A stretch of 62,647 nt of DNA from Candidatus Accumulibacter appositus (GCA_000585055.1 JEMX01000026.1:1106-63752), one strand, 5' to 3'. Positions 1 to 8,841 are shown, counted from the stretch's first letter. Numbers and translations are program-made. The notes: a model not told the origin generated them from the sequence alone.

Positions 1-17
1 CCGCCACTAAGTGGCGG
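1..17. repeat. Short perfect inverted repeat at window edge
   Basis: The first 17 bases form a perfect hairpin, with 8-bp arms CCGCCACT/AGTGGCGG around one base. It lies just past the 3' end of the minus-strand RCC1 gene and may be part of its terminator. No T-run is visible because the window begins here. Confidence 0.4.
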
Positions 18-53
18 CAGGCGCGTCCATCGTCCGACCCGTAGCTATCGACC

Positions 54-1007
54 CTAGCGCCCCAGCGTAATCAGGCGAGGTCCTTGCCCTCCTCCCTCCC
101 AGGCCCAGAGTTTTCCATCTTCCGCCAGTGCAAGCGTTGTGCCATTACCGGCGGCTACGGTGACAATACGCTCGGCAATTCTGGTCGGCTCGACCGCGAA
201 ACCGCTACCCCAGGCCCACAGTGAGCCATCCTCGCGAATGGCCACAGAATGCGATGCACCGGTGGCGATTCCCTTAGCACCCACGAAGATGCGCCCCCAA
301 CTGGCCGCCTTGTCACCCAGCCCATAGGTTGACAGCGGCCCCTTGACGTTCCCCCCCGTTCCGAACACTTCGCCGCTCTTGTCCAAGTACAGCGCATGAC
401 CGGTCTGTGCCTTGACAGCTACCACCTTTTCAGCCGTCTTGACAAAGTCACTGCTGGCCGCCAACCGGCCATCACCGTACTGACCACGATGAGCCAAACC
501 CCGCACGTAGAGTTCTCCGGCCAGAGTCACGTAGTAGTCGGCGCCGTCGCCAACGGCCGCCGCCAGCACCCTCTCGGCGATCTTGCGTGGCGGCTCGCGA
601 GCGGCTCCCGTTCCATGCCAGAGTGTCCATGTACGATTGATCGCCAACCATCCCGAGCTGCCGGCAGCGAAGCCCACCACATCGCGCATTAACACCGCGG
701 CGTTGGCCGGCGACCCCGACCAGGTCAACAGGGTGCCATCTTTGCGCAGCGCATAATAGGCGTCCCTTCCTACCCCAACTTGAACAACTTCAGCGACCAT
801 CGCCGTCGGCCGTTCCTTACCGGTCCAGCCGTAGGCAATGCCACCGCTGATCGCCATATGCCGATCGTAATACGAGGCCAACTGCACACCGGAGCTGTCA
901 GCGCCGGCCGGAAAGCTCAAGCAAAAGGTCGCCATCAGGGCAAGCAGTGGCGCCATCGACGCGCGCCCGGAAAACCGCGCCAAAATCGAAAAGCTGCTCA
1001 TGCTCAT
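54..1007 (-). CDS. Secreted RCC1-repeat (beta-propeller) protein
   Basis: About 317 residues. The start chosen is the ATG at 1007, preceded by an AGGAGG Shine-Dalgarno; the open frame runs further upstream to 1097, but that part is Arg-rich and lacks a ribosome site. The N-terminus has a signal peptide with a hydrophobic core ending near FPAGADS. The body carries about six degenerate RCC1-type repeats, each of the form AxGxxxxxALxxDGxLWxWG; the best are the last two (GASHSVAIREDGSLWAWG and GNGTTLALAEDGKLWAWE). The RCC1 fold is a seven-bladed propeller used for protein binding; bacterial secreted forms have no settled function. It follows the M14-like hydrolase by about 90 bp on the same strand, so co-transcription is plausible. 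Confidence 0.7.
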   Translation of the reverse strand: MSMSSFSILARFSGRASMAPLLALMATFCLSFPAGADSSGVQLASYYDRHMAISGGIAYGWTGKERPTAMVAEVVQVGVGRDAYYALRKDGTLLTWSGSPANAAVLMRDVVGFAAGSSGWLAINRTWTLWHGTGAAREPPRKIAERVLAAAVGDGADYYVTLAGELYVRGLAHRGQYGDGRLAASSDFVKTAEKVVAVKAQTGHALYLDKSGEVFGTGGNVKGPLSTYGLGDKAASWGRIFVGAKGIATGASHSVAIREDGSLWAWGSGFAVEPTRIAERIVTVAAGNGTTLALAEDGKLWAWEGGGQGPRLITLGR

Positions 1008-1097
1008 CGTGCCCTCCTCTTCTCGCCTGCTTCTTGGCCGCGGCTTCTCGGCCGCCCGGTGCCGCCCCGCAACGCAGATTGCCCTCGCCGCGCCCAC

Positions 1098-2141
1098 CTA
1101 TACGCTTGCACACCACTGGCGAGCAGCACTTGCCGAGTGCGGAAAAGGAATCCGCTCCATCAGATAGCATAGGCAGTCCTGCCGCACTACGCGCGCATCA
1201 AGCGTCAACATGGCCGGGGTCGATGTTCGCCGCAGACTGATCGTGCCGTCGCGGCAGGTGAAATACTCTTCGCTCACATCACGCCGGCCCTCGTCGCGGA
1301 CATCGAGCGGGCAGGCCACCCGTGTACGCCCGAACGCCGTACCGGGTTCCAGTTGCCGAAAGTTCATGTGATCGAGCCGCGGATCGAAATCGACGTCGGC
1401 GAGCGCGTCGCCGAAACCGAAGGACACCGCGGCCGGCACCCGCACCGTCGCCACCGTGTGATAGAGATCGATGTCGTGCTCGTGAACGTCGTGCGACGGG
1501 AACTGCGCCAGATGGAGACAGCCATCAATGAAGCTCGCCGCGTGTGCCTCGTTCGCTTCCTTGCCGGGCTTGCCACATTCCAGGGTCAGTGAGGGGCAAA
1601 ATGGGGAAAAAGCCGTCGTCTGCGAGCCGGCCAGGCCACGGAACCAGACCACGGTACGCGAAAACAGCAAGGCCAGATGCAGAACTGCCTGATCGAGACT
1701 ATTCACCACGCAGTAGAGCGGATTGAGGCCGGTATTATTATGGACGTCGACGCTGGCGAAGACGCCGCGCTCGCGCATGATGCGATGCGCCTCACTCATC
1801 GCTGCATGCTCGGGCGCGGCCGCATACAGATCAGTCCCCGGCCAGACGCGGTTGTAATCAGGTTGATGATCGAGGCGACGCAGGCCTTCTCGCGCTGCGG
1901 CGACATTGCCGACCAGGATCGACAGCGCCCGCGGCAGTTGCCGAGCGGCGTAGGCGCGCAAGACGCTTTGCAGCGCGACGACGCCGCTATCTTCGTTGCC
2001 GTGCAGCAGTACCGAAACGAACAGTGGCGCCTCGCGTCGTCCGGGCAGATGGATCAAGGTCGGACCAGGCAACAGACGATGCAGTTCACGGGCCGGAGTT
2101 TCGAGGAAACCGTCGGGCAGGGAGTCAAGTACAGTCAGCAT
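1098..2141 (-). CDS. Succinylglutamate desuccinylase/aspartoacylase-family (M14-like) hydrolase
   Basis: 347 residues, start ATG at 2141. Family signatures are in the expected order: HGNED (zinc His and Glu, residues about 68-72), DYNRVWPG, DVHNNTG (third zinc ligand His) and TLECGKPG with the catalytic Glu. This zinc carboxypeptidase-like family hydrolyses N-acyl amino acids or amides; the true substrate here is unknown. The gene follows a GCS2-type ligase by about 30 bp, so a ligase and a matching hydrolase are paired. Succinylglutamate desuccinylase proper (AstE) is unlikely because no other arginine succinyltransferase (ast) genes are nearby. No convincing Shine-Dalgarno precedes the start, which lies in duplicated DNA, so coupling to the upstream gene is possible. 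Confidence 0.75.
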   Translation of the reverse strand: MLTVLDSLPDGFLETPARELHRLLPGPTLIHLPGRREAPLFVSVLLHGNEDSGVVALQSVLRAYAARQLPRALSILVGNVAAAREGLRRLDHQPDYNRVWPGTDLYAAAPEHAAMSEAHRIMRERGVFASVDVHNNTGLNPLYCVVNSLDQAVLHLALLFSRTVVWFRGLAGSQTTAFSPFCPSLTLECGKPGKEANEAHAASFIDGCLHLAQFPSHDVHEHDIDLYHTVATVRVPAAVSFGFGDALADVDFDPRLDHMNFRQLEPGTAFGRTRVACPLDVRDEGRRDVSEEYFTCRDGTISLRRTSTPAMLTLDARVVRQDCLCYLMERIPFPHSASAARQWCASV

Positions 2142-2149
2142 GAAGTGGT

Positions 2150-2189
2150 ACTCATATCGGCCACTCGTGACTCATATCGGCCACTCGTG
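2150..2189. repeat. Exact 20-bp tandem duplication over a stop codon
   Basis: The unit ACTCATATCGGCCACTCGTG occurs twice back to back (2150-2169 and 2170-2189). Read on the minus strand, it duplicates the last codons and TGA of the GCS2-type ligase (HEWPI-stop), so the ligase still ends normally. The second copy forms most of the gap before the M14-like gene. Confidence 0.9.
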
Positions 2190-3593
2190 CACCGGCACGA
2201 GACGGCGTTGATGCTCAAGATAATCGGCGGTAAGCCGAAAGAAATCCTGGTACTTCGCATAATGGGCAAGTTGCCAGGCGGCGCCGTTTTGGCGGCTACG
2301 CAGGCGCGCGCTGATGACGTCGAGGTAGCGAGTGATGTCGGCGGCGGCAAGATCGAGTTCGGCCAGTCCTTCGCGAGCCAGCGGCAGCAGTTCACGCAAG
2401 AGAAGTTCGGCCACGTTTTCACGGCGTCCGTCGAGCCAGACGACCTGCGCCTCGAGACCGTAACGTGCGGCACGGTAGAAGTTGTCGCGCGCAACTGCAA
2501 ACGGCAGCCGGGCCTCAGGGGCCTCGGCCAGTCGCGCCAAACAGCGTACCGCCCCATAGTACAGGGCCGCGTTGGCGATCATGTCGATCAAACTCGGCCC
2601 GGCGGGCATGACGCGCTGCTCGATGCGCATGTGCGGCATTTGGTCTTTCTCGAAGCCGATCAGCAGCCGATTCCAGCGCCAGATGGTCCCGTTGTGGAGA
2701 CGCAGGTGGGCATACGACTCCACTGGCTCCTCCTCTTCATACGGCAGGAGTACCGGATATGATGACAGGTTGTCGGCGAAACACGTCGTCGGGTCGCTGC
2801 CGAGATAGACCGAACCGAAGGTCACCCGTCCATGCTCGGGATGGCCCGGTTGGCAGCAATCGACTGCCTGCTCGAACAAGGGAATTCGTGTTTCGTGCCA
2901 CAGCGCTCGCCCGAACAGGAAAGGCGAATTGGCGGCCAGCGCGACCAATGGAGCCGCGAGAAGCTGTGACGCGTTATACGTGCGCGCGACCTCGCTGACC
3001 GGCGTCTGCAGATGCACCTGAAAGGAGGTGGTTGCCGCCTCCAGCATCACGTCGGAGTGGGTCGCGGTGAGCGTGTCGATGCCCGCGATATCGAGCGTCA
3101 AGGGCCGCCCGCCGCGCAGCCGCAGCACCTGCTCGTTGAGAGCCGCGTAGCGCTTGAAAGGCGACATGCTGCTCAACGACAAGTCCCGCTCGCGCAATGT
3201 CGGCAAGGTGCCGATGGCGATCAGTGCCGCCCCCTCTTCGGCGGCCACCTCTTGGCATCGCTGCCAGGTTGCGGTTAGCTCCCGTTCAAGCTGGGACAGC
3301 GCGGTGGTCCGCAAAGTCTGCGGCGTCCCGTTAATCTCGACATTGAACAGCGAAAGCTCGGGTACCACCAGCGGGCTCGCCATGCGCTGCAGAAAAGAGA
3401 CGTTGCGCGGTACCGGAAAGAAATGCTCATCGATCAGCCATGCCTCAAGCTCGAAACCCGCAACCAATCCTTCATTAGCGAAACCTCCGGCCATGTACGC
3501 ATCGTGGGCATGCGCAGTCTCTTGTTCGAGGCGTCGCCCGAAGCGCGCAAAGTCGTCCTCCGTGAAACCGTCGCTGCCAATTTCTTTCCCCAT
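2172..3593 (-). CDS. GCS2-type carboxylate-amine ligase (glutamate-cysteine ligase-like)
   Basis: About 473 residues. The ATG at 3593 is chosen because GAGGGGGG lies just before it; ten further open residues upstream have no ribosome site. Family features are an early GFELEAWL (ATP/Mg acidic motif), ELSLFNVEINGTP, THSDVMLEAATTSFQVHLQ and a C-terminal RIEQRVMPAGPSLIDMIANAA. These match the glutamate-cysteine ligase 2/YbdK fold, which joins an amino-acid carboxylate to an amine using ATP. It is longer than YbdK (about 370 aa), so a specific function in glutathione synthesis should not be assumed. It is first in a run with the M14-like hydrolase and the RCC1 protein, which suggests making and cutting an amino-acid conjugate (inference). 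Confidence 0.75.
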   Translation of the reverse strand: MGKEIGSDGFTEDDFARFGRRLEQETAHAHDAYMAGGFANEGLVAGFELEAWLIDEHFFPVPRNVSFLQRMASPLVVPELSLFNVEINGTPQTLRTTALSQLERELTATWQRCQEVAAEEGAALIAIGTLPTLRERDLSLSSMSPFKRYAALNEQVLRLRGGRPLTLDIAGIDTLTATHSDVMLEAATTSFQVHLQTPVSEVARTYNASQLLAAPLVALAANSPFLFGRALWHETRIPLFEQAVDCCQPGHPEHGRVTFGSVYLGSDPTTCFADNLSSYPVLLPYEEEEPVESYAHLRLHNGTIWRWNRLLIGFEKDQMPHMRIEQRVMPAGPSLIDMIANAALYYGAVRCLARLAEAPEARLPFAVARDNFYRAARYGLEAQVVWLDGRRENVAELLLRELLPLAREGLAELDLAAADITRYLDVISARLRSRQNGAAWQLAHYAKYQDFFRLTADYLEHQRRLVPVHEWPI

Positions 3594-3917
3594 CGCCCCC
3601 CCTCGAAGTGTGCGACACCACACTCTCTTTTTGACAGCGGAGTGTATGCGCTGGCACTCATGATCGCTTGCCGTAGATCAAGTTGTTGTCACAGGAACAC
3701 AGCAACGCCGCGTGCGCGTTACGTTGTCGCCACTCGCATAGTGCGCCCCAAGGGCCACTGTCGCACACACCGAGATCACAAAAACCAGGTTCCTCGCGCC
3801 CACCGACTCAGCCAGCACAAGTATCGCAGCCGAGCTTAACAAAGCGCCGGCGCCGCAGGCAAGGAACAAACGCCGGAACTGGTCGATTCGCCTTGGCGGC
3901 AGCTGTGGTGCTTCGCC
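3594..3917. other. Intergenic region with a doubtful small membrane ORF
   Basis: 324 bp between the CHASE2 kinase remnant and the GCS2-type ligase. The minus strand holds an open frame (3678-3869, TTG start) with two hydrophobic stretches (ALLSSAAILVLA and LVFVISVCATVALGAHYA). There is no ribosome site and no family was recognised. It could be a degenerate remnant rather than a gene. No terminator was seen. Confidence 0.3.
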
Positions 3918-5335
3918 CTATTGCCAAGCTTCAGGCGCAGAAACTTCGCCACCAGGCATACTGACCCAGAAGCGGACCTTGCCGGCAGCGCATTCTACGC
4001 CGGCGGTTCCGCCATGCCGCTCCGCGACCGTGCGCACGAAAAACAGCCCAAGGCCGGTGCGCGCCGCGCGCGTCGCCCCGTGTCCGCCACGACTGAAGCG
4101 CTTGAAGAGTTTGTCCTTCTCGTCCGCAGGCAAGGTCGGACCATCGTTCTCGACCCAGAACCTGACTTCTTCCTCCCGCGGCTGATCGAGCCCGATGCTG
4201 ATCAGCGTCAAAGCCGGCGCATGACGCAGCGCATTGTCCAGCAGGTTGATTGCGCAGCGCTCGAGCAACTCAAAGTCCCCCTTGACCCAGAGCGGCTGCT
4301 CGGGCAGCTGTCGGACGATTCGCCGCTGCCCCTGCCTGGCCAGCGCGAACATCTCGTCGGCCGCCTGGTGGAGCACGGCACCGAGCTCAAGCTCCTTCAG
4401 CTGACCCGGATCGAAGGACTCGGCGCGCGCCAGCGACAGAAAGGCCTGCGCCATGCTCAGCGCGCGCCGGAGCGGTGGCAGGAGAAGTTGTGGATCGCTC
4501 AGTGTTGCGTTTTCGAGTTCAGCGACCGCCCCCGCCAATGGTGCGCGCAGGTCGTGGGAGATGAAGGCCAGGGCCTCCTTGCGCCCAGCGTCGAGTTCGG
4601 CCATCGTCCGCTGCGCGGCTTGTACCCATGCGATGCGCTGCTCGAATCCGAGGCGCCGAATCTCGGCGGGTAAGGTGGTCGCCGTCGAACTCTCCGGCAA
4701 GGTGGCCCGCAACTGGCGAAGCTCCTGGTCAAGGTGGGCGCGCGCCGCCTCCAGCCGTCGCCAACTCCACAACGGAAAGGCGAACAGGCCAGCGAGCAGT
4801 GCGCCGGCGGGCGCAAACACAGCTGCCAGAGCACCGGCAGCAAGGCGCAGGCAGCGCCCAGCATGAGCACCCACAAGCTGCTGCAGAGCAGGCCGGGCAG
4901 CGCCATCAGACGCGGCAACCAGAGCAGTGGCACGCAGGCTGTTAGGGCCGCCAGGAGCAGCGTCGGCAGCGGCGCCAAGTCGCTGATCAGACGTCCGTCG
5001 CGAAGCGAGAGCAGAACGTTGGCCTGAACTTCAACCCCGGGCATCGGTTGACCGAGCGCAGAAACCGGCGTCGGCAAGAAATCTCCGAGACCAACTGCCG
5101 TCGCGCCGATGAGAACGATCTTACCGGCAAAGACCTCGGGTGCGATCAGGCCATCCAGAACACGGGCATACGACACGCGTTGCACGCTGCCCGGTGGGCC
5201 GACGAATTCGACGCGACGCGCGTTCTCACGCAGCAGCTGATGGCGCTCTTCCGGACTGCCCGTGGCACCCGGTTCGGGAAGAAGCTCAGAGGGTAGTTGC
5301 TGGCCGACACGCAACACTTCCTCCGCCAACAGCGG
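3918..5335 (-). pseudogene. CHASE2-domain sensor histidine kinase, 5'-truncated and frameshifted
   Basis: The upstream half, in one frame from about 5330 to 4800, carries the second half of a CHASE2 sensor domain (FVGPPGSVQRVSYARVLDG, GKIVLIGATAVGLGD, TPVSALGQPMPGVEVQANVL) and at least two membrane segments. Near 4795-4815, in a CG-rich run, the frame changes. The other frame continues with FAFPLWSWRRLEAARAHLD, the HisKA box (phospho-acceptor His in FISHDLRAPLAG), the N box (LLDNALRHAP) and the G box (GLGLFFVRTVAERHGG). The N-terminus and first half of CHASE2 are missing; the sequence runs straight into a LysM/FecR gene in a different frame at about 5315-5335. Together with the neighbouring regulator this was a two-component system that is now broken. 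A sequencing indel could explain the frameshift but not the missing half-domain. Confidence 0.8.
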
Positions 5336-5753
5336 CCAGACGGAGCAGCACGCTGGCGTCGTCAAGCGTCTCAAGCGCGCGGCCTGACGCCAGGCGTTGG
5401 CCGCTGGCCGCTGGCTGCCATTCGCTGCCTGCAGCGCGCCAGCGCACCACGCCAGTGACGGTCGCAATGATCGCCTCGGCGGGAGCCCGGCGCAGCATCG
5501 CCGCCGGAATGCGCAACACCATCCCCGGCAGCATCCGGTGGGGATCATCGACCTTGTTGTCCCGCTGGATCCGCGGCCACTGCCAAGCCTGGATCAGGTA
5601 GCGCTCGGCGATGCCAATCAAGGTGTCACCCGGCCGCACCGTATAACGCCAGACCGGCATCTCCTAGCGTGCATCGGCTGCCAGGGCGCCAGCCGCGAAC
5701 GAGACGACAAGCATGACGACAACCGGCAGTTTCAGCCAAATCGCTGACTTCAC
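5286..5753 (-). pseudogene. Secreted LysM-FecR domain protein, interrupted and truncated
   Basis: The GTG start at 5753 overlaps the regulator stop as GTGA and is preceded by GAAAGGAATT. It opens a signal peptide (KSAIWLKLPVVVMLVVSFAA, then GALA). An in-frame amber TAG at 5664-5666 follows immediately. In the same frame beyond it come a LysM domain (YTVRPGDTLIGIAERYLI to MLPGMVLRIP) and the start of a FecR-like domain (GVVRWRAAGSEWQPAASGQ, LETLDDASVLLRLA). The frame then runs into CHASE2 kinase DNA and stops at 5286. LysM binds peptidoglycan; FecR-like domains act in periplasmic sensing. Presumably the intact protein was the periplasmic partner of the CHASE2 kinase. Both an internal stop and a deletion/fusion are visible. 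Confidence 0.8.
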
Positions 5754-6448
5754 GAGGAATTCCTTTCTCTCTCCAGGCGGTAACCGTGACCGTAGATGGA
5801 AACCAGCCGCCAACCGGACTCCGGCGTGAGTTCCAGCTTCCGACGCAGATTGCTGACGTGAACATCGACCGTCCGCGTATTGATGTCGGGCATCAGCGAC
5901 CACACTACCTGGATCAGGCGCTCGCGGCTCAAGGCCCGACCGATATTCTGGAAGAGATACAGGGCGAGATCGGTTTCGCGCTCCGTCAAGGCGATCAAGC
6001 GACCGTCAAGCGCCAGCTGCCGCCGGCCGTGATCGACCGTCAACCGACCAAAATCCTGTCGCAGTGAGGCGCCAGCCACGCCCTTCTGCCGGCGCGTCAC
6101 CGCCTGCAGACGAGCCAGCAGCATAGGCCGCGAAAGGGGCTTGACGAGGTAGTCGTCAGCCCCTGCGGTAAGCACACCAACCACATCCTCTTCGCTATCG
6201 CGCCCGGTGCTGAAGACCACCGGCGGCATCGCATGGCGCAGCTTTATCTGCAGGCGAGCCAACACTTCCAGTCCAGATAGGTCGGGCACCATCCAGTCCA
6301 GCAAGCAGACGTCGAAGCGACGGCTCTCGACGGCGCGCGCGCATTCAACGCCACTGCTGAAGGACTCGACTTGGTAGCCAGCCTCGCGCAGCCACCTGCA
6401 GACGGTCGCAGCCACATCGGGCTCGTCTTCCAGGAAAGCGACTCTCAT
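5750..6448 (-). CDS. OmpR/PhoB-family response regulator
   Basis: 232 residues. The receiver domain (about 1-120) starts MRVAFLEDEPDV, giving the acidic pocket, and has the phospho-acceptor Asp in CLLDWMVPD, the Ser/Thr position in VVFSTGR and the conserved Lys in DDYLVKP. The C-terminal winged helix (about 130-230) shows ALTERETDLALYLFQNIGRA, RTVDVHVSNLRRKL and YGHGYRL. It is first in a minus-strand unit with the LysM/FecR and CHASE2 kinase remnants, joined by a GTGA overlap, so it probably took phosphate from that kinase. The regulator reads intact but its partners are broken, so it is either an orphan or in early decay. No strong Shine-Dalgarno precedes the ATG. Confidence 0.88.
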   Translation of the reverse strand: MRVAFLEDEPDVAATVCRWLREAGYQVESFSSGVECARAVESRRFDVCLLDWMVPDLSGLEVLARLQIKLRHAMPPVVFSTGRDSEEDVVGVLTAGADDYLVKPLSRPMLLARLQAVTRRQKGVAGASLRQDFGRLTVDHGRRQLALDGRLIALTERETDLALYLFQNIGRALSRERLIQVVWSLMPDINTRTVDVHVSNLRRKLELTPESGWRLVSIYGHGYRLERERNSS

Positions 6449-7039
6449 GGCAGGACGTCATGCCAAAGCGCGGTGCGGCGAGCAAGCTCCTGCGCCAACG
6501 GCGAACACAACTGTACCGTGCGAAGTCCCTGGAGCTGCCTCTTCCCGGAGCCGCAACTTGCGAAGGGGAACGTCGGCGACAGGGGCAACGGCGCATCGTG
6601 CGCACGAGCATAGAAGGCACAAGCGGGAAGCAACTGTGCAAGCGCGAACACGTATCGCCGCAAGTGGCTAACGGACCTCTCCCCCTTTGCGAGTCGAATT
6701 TTGCATACAACCCTTCCCTCTCCCGCGAGTGATATTACCTTGCGCATCCGGCATGTGCAATTTCCAGTCAAATGGCATTCGCAGCGATTCGCCCTGGCGC
6801 TGCGACAAGCGGATTTCGGAGCAGCCATCCAGCGGAAACAACCGGGATGGCAAGCCCCGTTCAGGATCGCTGGCCTGCCCAGCAGTGACCCTGCCCCCCT
6901 AAGCGCCCCCCCCCCAACATTACGAAAATGACACCTGAAACGCCGTTCTTCGCGGTATATTGCTCGCTCCGATCCACACGCTGTGTGCGGCGCTGCAGGC
7001 ACGCGTAAGTCGTTCCAAAAGTCACTATTGCGAAAGCTC
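6449..7039. other. Divergent intergenic region with a poly-C tract
   Basis: 591 bp between the minus-strand regulator and the plus-strand FGE-fold gene. It must hold both promoters; TATATT at about 6955 is a possible -10 for the plus-strand gene but no paired -35 is clear. A run of ten C (6906-6915) lies about 125 bp before the FGE-fold start. No open frame here looks like a gene. Confidence 0.4.
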
Positions 7040-7864
7040 ATGATGTCCGCTGCCCGCCCCGAACACGCTGCAATCCCACTTCCTGCCCCCTTCCCTACGC
7101 CTTTGACCAGCGACCTCGTCGAAGACCATTTTGGACTCTCGCTAGTGTTGAGCGTCGGTAACGCGCGTCAGACTTTCCGCTGGATCGAAGCGGGCGAGTT
7201 TCTCATGGGGTCGACAACCGACGAGGCCGAGCGTGGGCTCTCGGAAAAACTTCACGAAGTAAGGCTCAGCCGTGGCTTCTGGCTCGCTAACACGGCCTGC
7301 ACACAAGCCTTCTGGCTGGCCGTGTGGCCGGTCAACCCGAGCTGTTTTCAGCAGCAGGCCGACAATCCGGTCGAAAACATCAGCTGGCACGACGCGCAAG
7401 GTTTCATCGCCGAACTCAACCGGCGACTGCCAACGTTGCAGGCGCGCCTGCCAAGCGAAGCGGAATGGGAATACGCCTGCCGCGCCGGCACAGCGACGCC
7501 CTTCGCTTTCGGGCAGCAGATCACCCCTGAACAAGTCAACTACCACGGCGGCTACCCCTACGCGGACGGCCAACCGGGGCCCTATCGCGAGCAAACGGTT
7601 CCCGCCGCTTCTTTGCCGGCAAACCCGTGGGGATTGTTCGAGATGCATGGCAACGTATGGGAATGGTGCGCCGACTGGTACGCCGAATACCCGGGCGAAC
7701 GGCAGGTGGACCCGGTCGGCGCAAAATACGGCAAGCAACGGGTACTACGCGGCGGCACCTGGAGCGACCCCGGCCGCTACGCACGTTCGGCCAACCGTAG
7801 CCGCATCGAACCTGCCTATCGGCCGCGCAGCAGCGGTTTCAGGATCGCCCTTACGCAGGCCTGA
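7040..7864 (+). CDS. FGE-sulfatase-fold (SUMF1-like) protein, probably non-oxidase
   Basis: About 274 residues from the ATG at 7040 (7043 is equally possible); no signal peptide. The formylglycine-generating-enzyme fold runs through most of it: FLMGSTTDEAERG, PVENISWHDAQGFIAELN, RLPSEAEWEYACRAGT, GLFEMHGNVWEWCADWY, RVLRGGTWSDP and a final RPRSSGFRIA. In genuine FGE two catalytic Cys follow the RGGS motif. Here the stretch after RGGTW reads SDPGRYARSANRSR with no Cys, so sulfatase activation is unlikely. FGE-fold proteins without Cys are common accessory or ligand-binding proteins. It converges with the tyrosine phosphatase gene. Confidence 0.8.
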   Translation: MMSAARPEHAAIPLPAPFPTPLTSDLVEDHFGLSLVLSVGNARQTFRWIEAGEFLMGSTTDEAERGLSEKLHEVRLSRGFWLANTACTQAFWLAVWPVNPSCFQQQADNPVENISWHDAQGFIAELNRRLPTLQARLPSEAEWEYACRAGTATPFAFGQQITPEQVNYHGGYPYADGQPGPYREQTVPAASLPANPWGLFEMHGNVWEWCADWYAEYPGERQVDPVGAKYGKQRVLRGGTWSDPGRYARSANRSRIEPAYRPRSSGFRIALTQA

Positions 7865-7933
7865 GCGGGGTTTTTGAGGGCCGACGCGCTGCGGTGTCAG
7901 CTGCCGGGGCGGCGCAGCGTGCCGCGTGAGTCG

Positions 7934-8464
7934 TCAGCCGGTACTGTCGTAGATGTTTCGCCGCTGTTGTTCTCCATCGGCACTGGCCTCAGAGAGCAAG
8001 CGGTGTTCTAGGCTCTCGATCAAGCCATCGGCAGCATCCTCGACCATGTCCAGGACCAGATCGAAGCCGTGGCCAAGACCGTAGTAGGGGTCCGGCACTT
8101 CGTCGTCATCGAAGTTCTTCGAATAACTCATGAATAGCCCCAGACGATCGTGCTTTTCCGGCGGGCAGATGCGTTGCAGAACCGAGAGGTTATTGTGATC
8201 CATGGCCAGAATCAAATCGAAGTAATCGAGGTCCTGTGCCGCCACCTTGCGCGCGCGCATGTCGGATAGGTCGTAGTGGCGACAGGCAGCGGCCCGCTGT
8301 GTTCTTTGATCCGGCGCCTCGCCGACGTGATAACCATGGGTTCCGGCCGAATCCACCTCGACTCGGCCGTCCAGCTCCTTGCGACGCAGCATCTGCCGAA
8401 CGACGCCCTCGGCCGTGGGCGAGCGGCAGATGTTCCCCATGCAAACAAATAGAACCTTGATCAC
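7934..8464 (-). CDS. Low-molecular-weight protein-tyrosine phosphatase
   Basis: 176 residues, GTG start at 8464. The CX5R(S) catalytic loop is at the N-terminus (VCMGNICRSPTAEG; Cys8, Arg14). The general-acid Asp is in the DPYYG motif near residue 130. Length and order match the LMW-PTP/Wzb family, cytoplasmic enzymes that dephosphorylate tyrosine kinases or arginine-phosphorylated proteins; no exopolysaccharide genes are close by. The start codon overlaps the stop of a possible upstream ORF as GTGA, and an AGG abuts the GTG, so translation may depend on coupling. The frame remains open slightly upstream, so the exact start is uncertain. Confidence 0.88.
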   Translation of the reverse strand: MIKVLFVCMGNICRSPTAEGVVRQMLRRKELDGRVEVDSAGTHGYHVGEAPDQRTQRAAACRHYDLSDMRARKVAAQDLDYFDLILAMDHNNLSVLQRICPPEKHDRLGLFMSYSKNFDDDEVPDPYYGLGHGFDLVLDMVEDAADGLIESLEHRLLSEASADGEQQRRNIYDSTG

Positions 8465-8817
8465 CTTGCATCTTCCAGATACGTTTGTTTCTCAGCCAAG
8501 TTCAAGCCCCCACGGTGGGCGCCAAACAGGCGTGTCAGGCAATCCATCCCACCCTGCCAGGGCATCTGCCTTCGCGCCTCACTACCCAGAAAGCACTCAC
8601 GCGTCGGCTTGACGCCGCGCGCGCAGCCTGCTGGCGCACGATATGCACGCAACGCCTCACCGGCACCATCATCCGTCGAAAAGCCCGTCAGTGCAACCAG
8701 AGCGCGGCGATTGTACGGATTTAGCGACAAAAAGCCGCAGCCACCCCGCACGCAGCGTAGTCCCCGGAGAATCGCGACAACGCACATGCTGTCGGACGGC
8801 AATTCACCGACAGCCAT
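8461..8817 (-). CDS. Possible 118-aa hypothetical protein between der and the phosphatase
   Basis: The open frame fills the gap between der (stop at 8842, 24 nt upstream) and the phosphatase, whose start it overlaps as GTGA. That packing resembles an operon. However, the protein (many Cys, Gly and Arg, no recognisable domain) and its codon use are unconvincing, and no ribosome site is seen before its ATG. It could be a fast-evolving gene or untranslated spacer. In related betaproteobacteria der is commonly followed by hfq, so this may be a rearranged junction. Confidence 0.3.
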   Translation of the reverse strand: MAVGELPSDSMCVVAILRGLRCVRGGCGFLSLNPYNRRALVALTGFSTDDGAGEALRAYRAPAGCARGVKPTRECFLGSEARRQMPWQGGMDCLTRLFGAHRGGLNLAEKQTYLEDAR

Positions 8818-8841
8818 CGGCTTGCCCGCGGCGAGCGGCGC

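Noticed and set aside
5664..5666. TAG in the LysM protein considered as recoded (pyrrolysine or readthrough)
   Set aside because: The gene is also truncated and fused further on, so simple decay is the plainer reading.
6906..6915. Ten-C run as a phase-variation switch
   Set aside because: It lies about 125 bp upstream of the FGE-fold gene, outside any frame, with no promoter spacing visible around it.
7040..7864. FGE-fold gene considered as EgtB/SenA
   Set aside because: It lacks the DinB-like N-terminal half with the HxxxH iron ligands.
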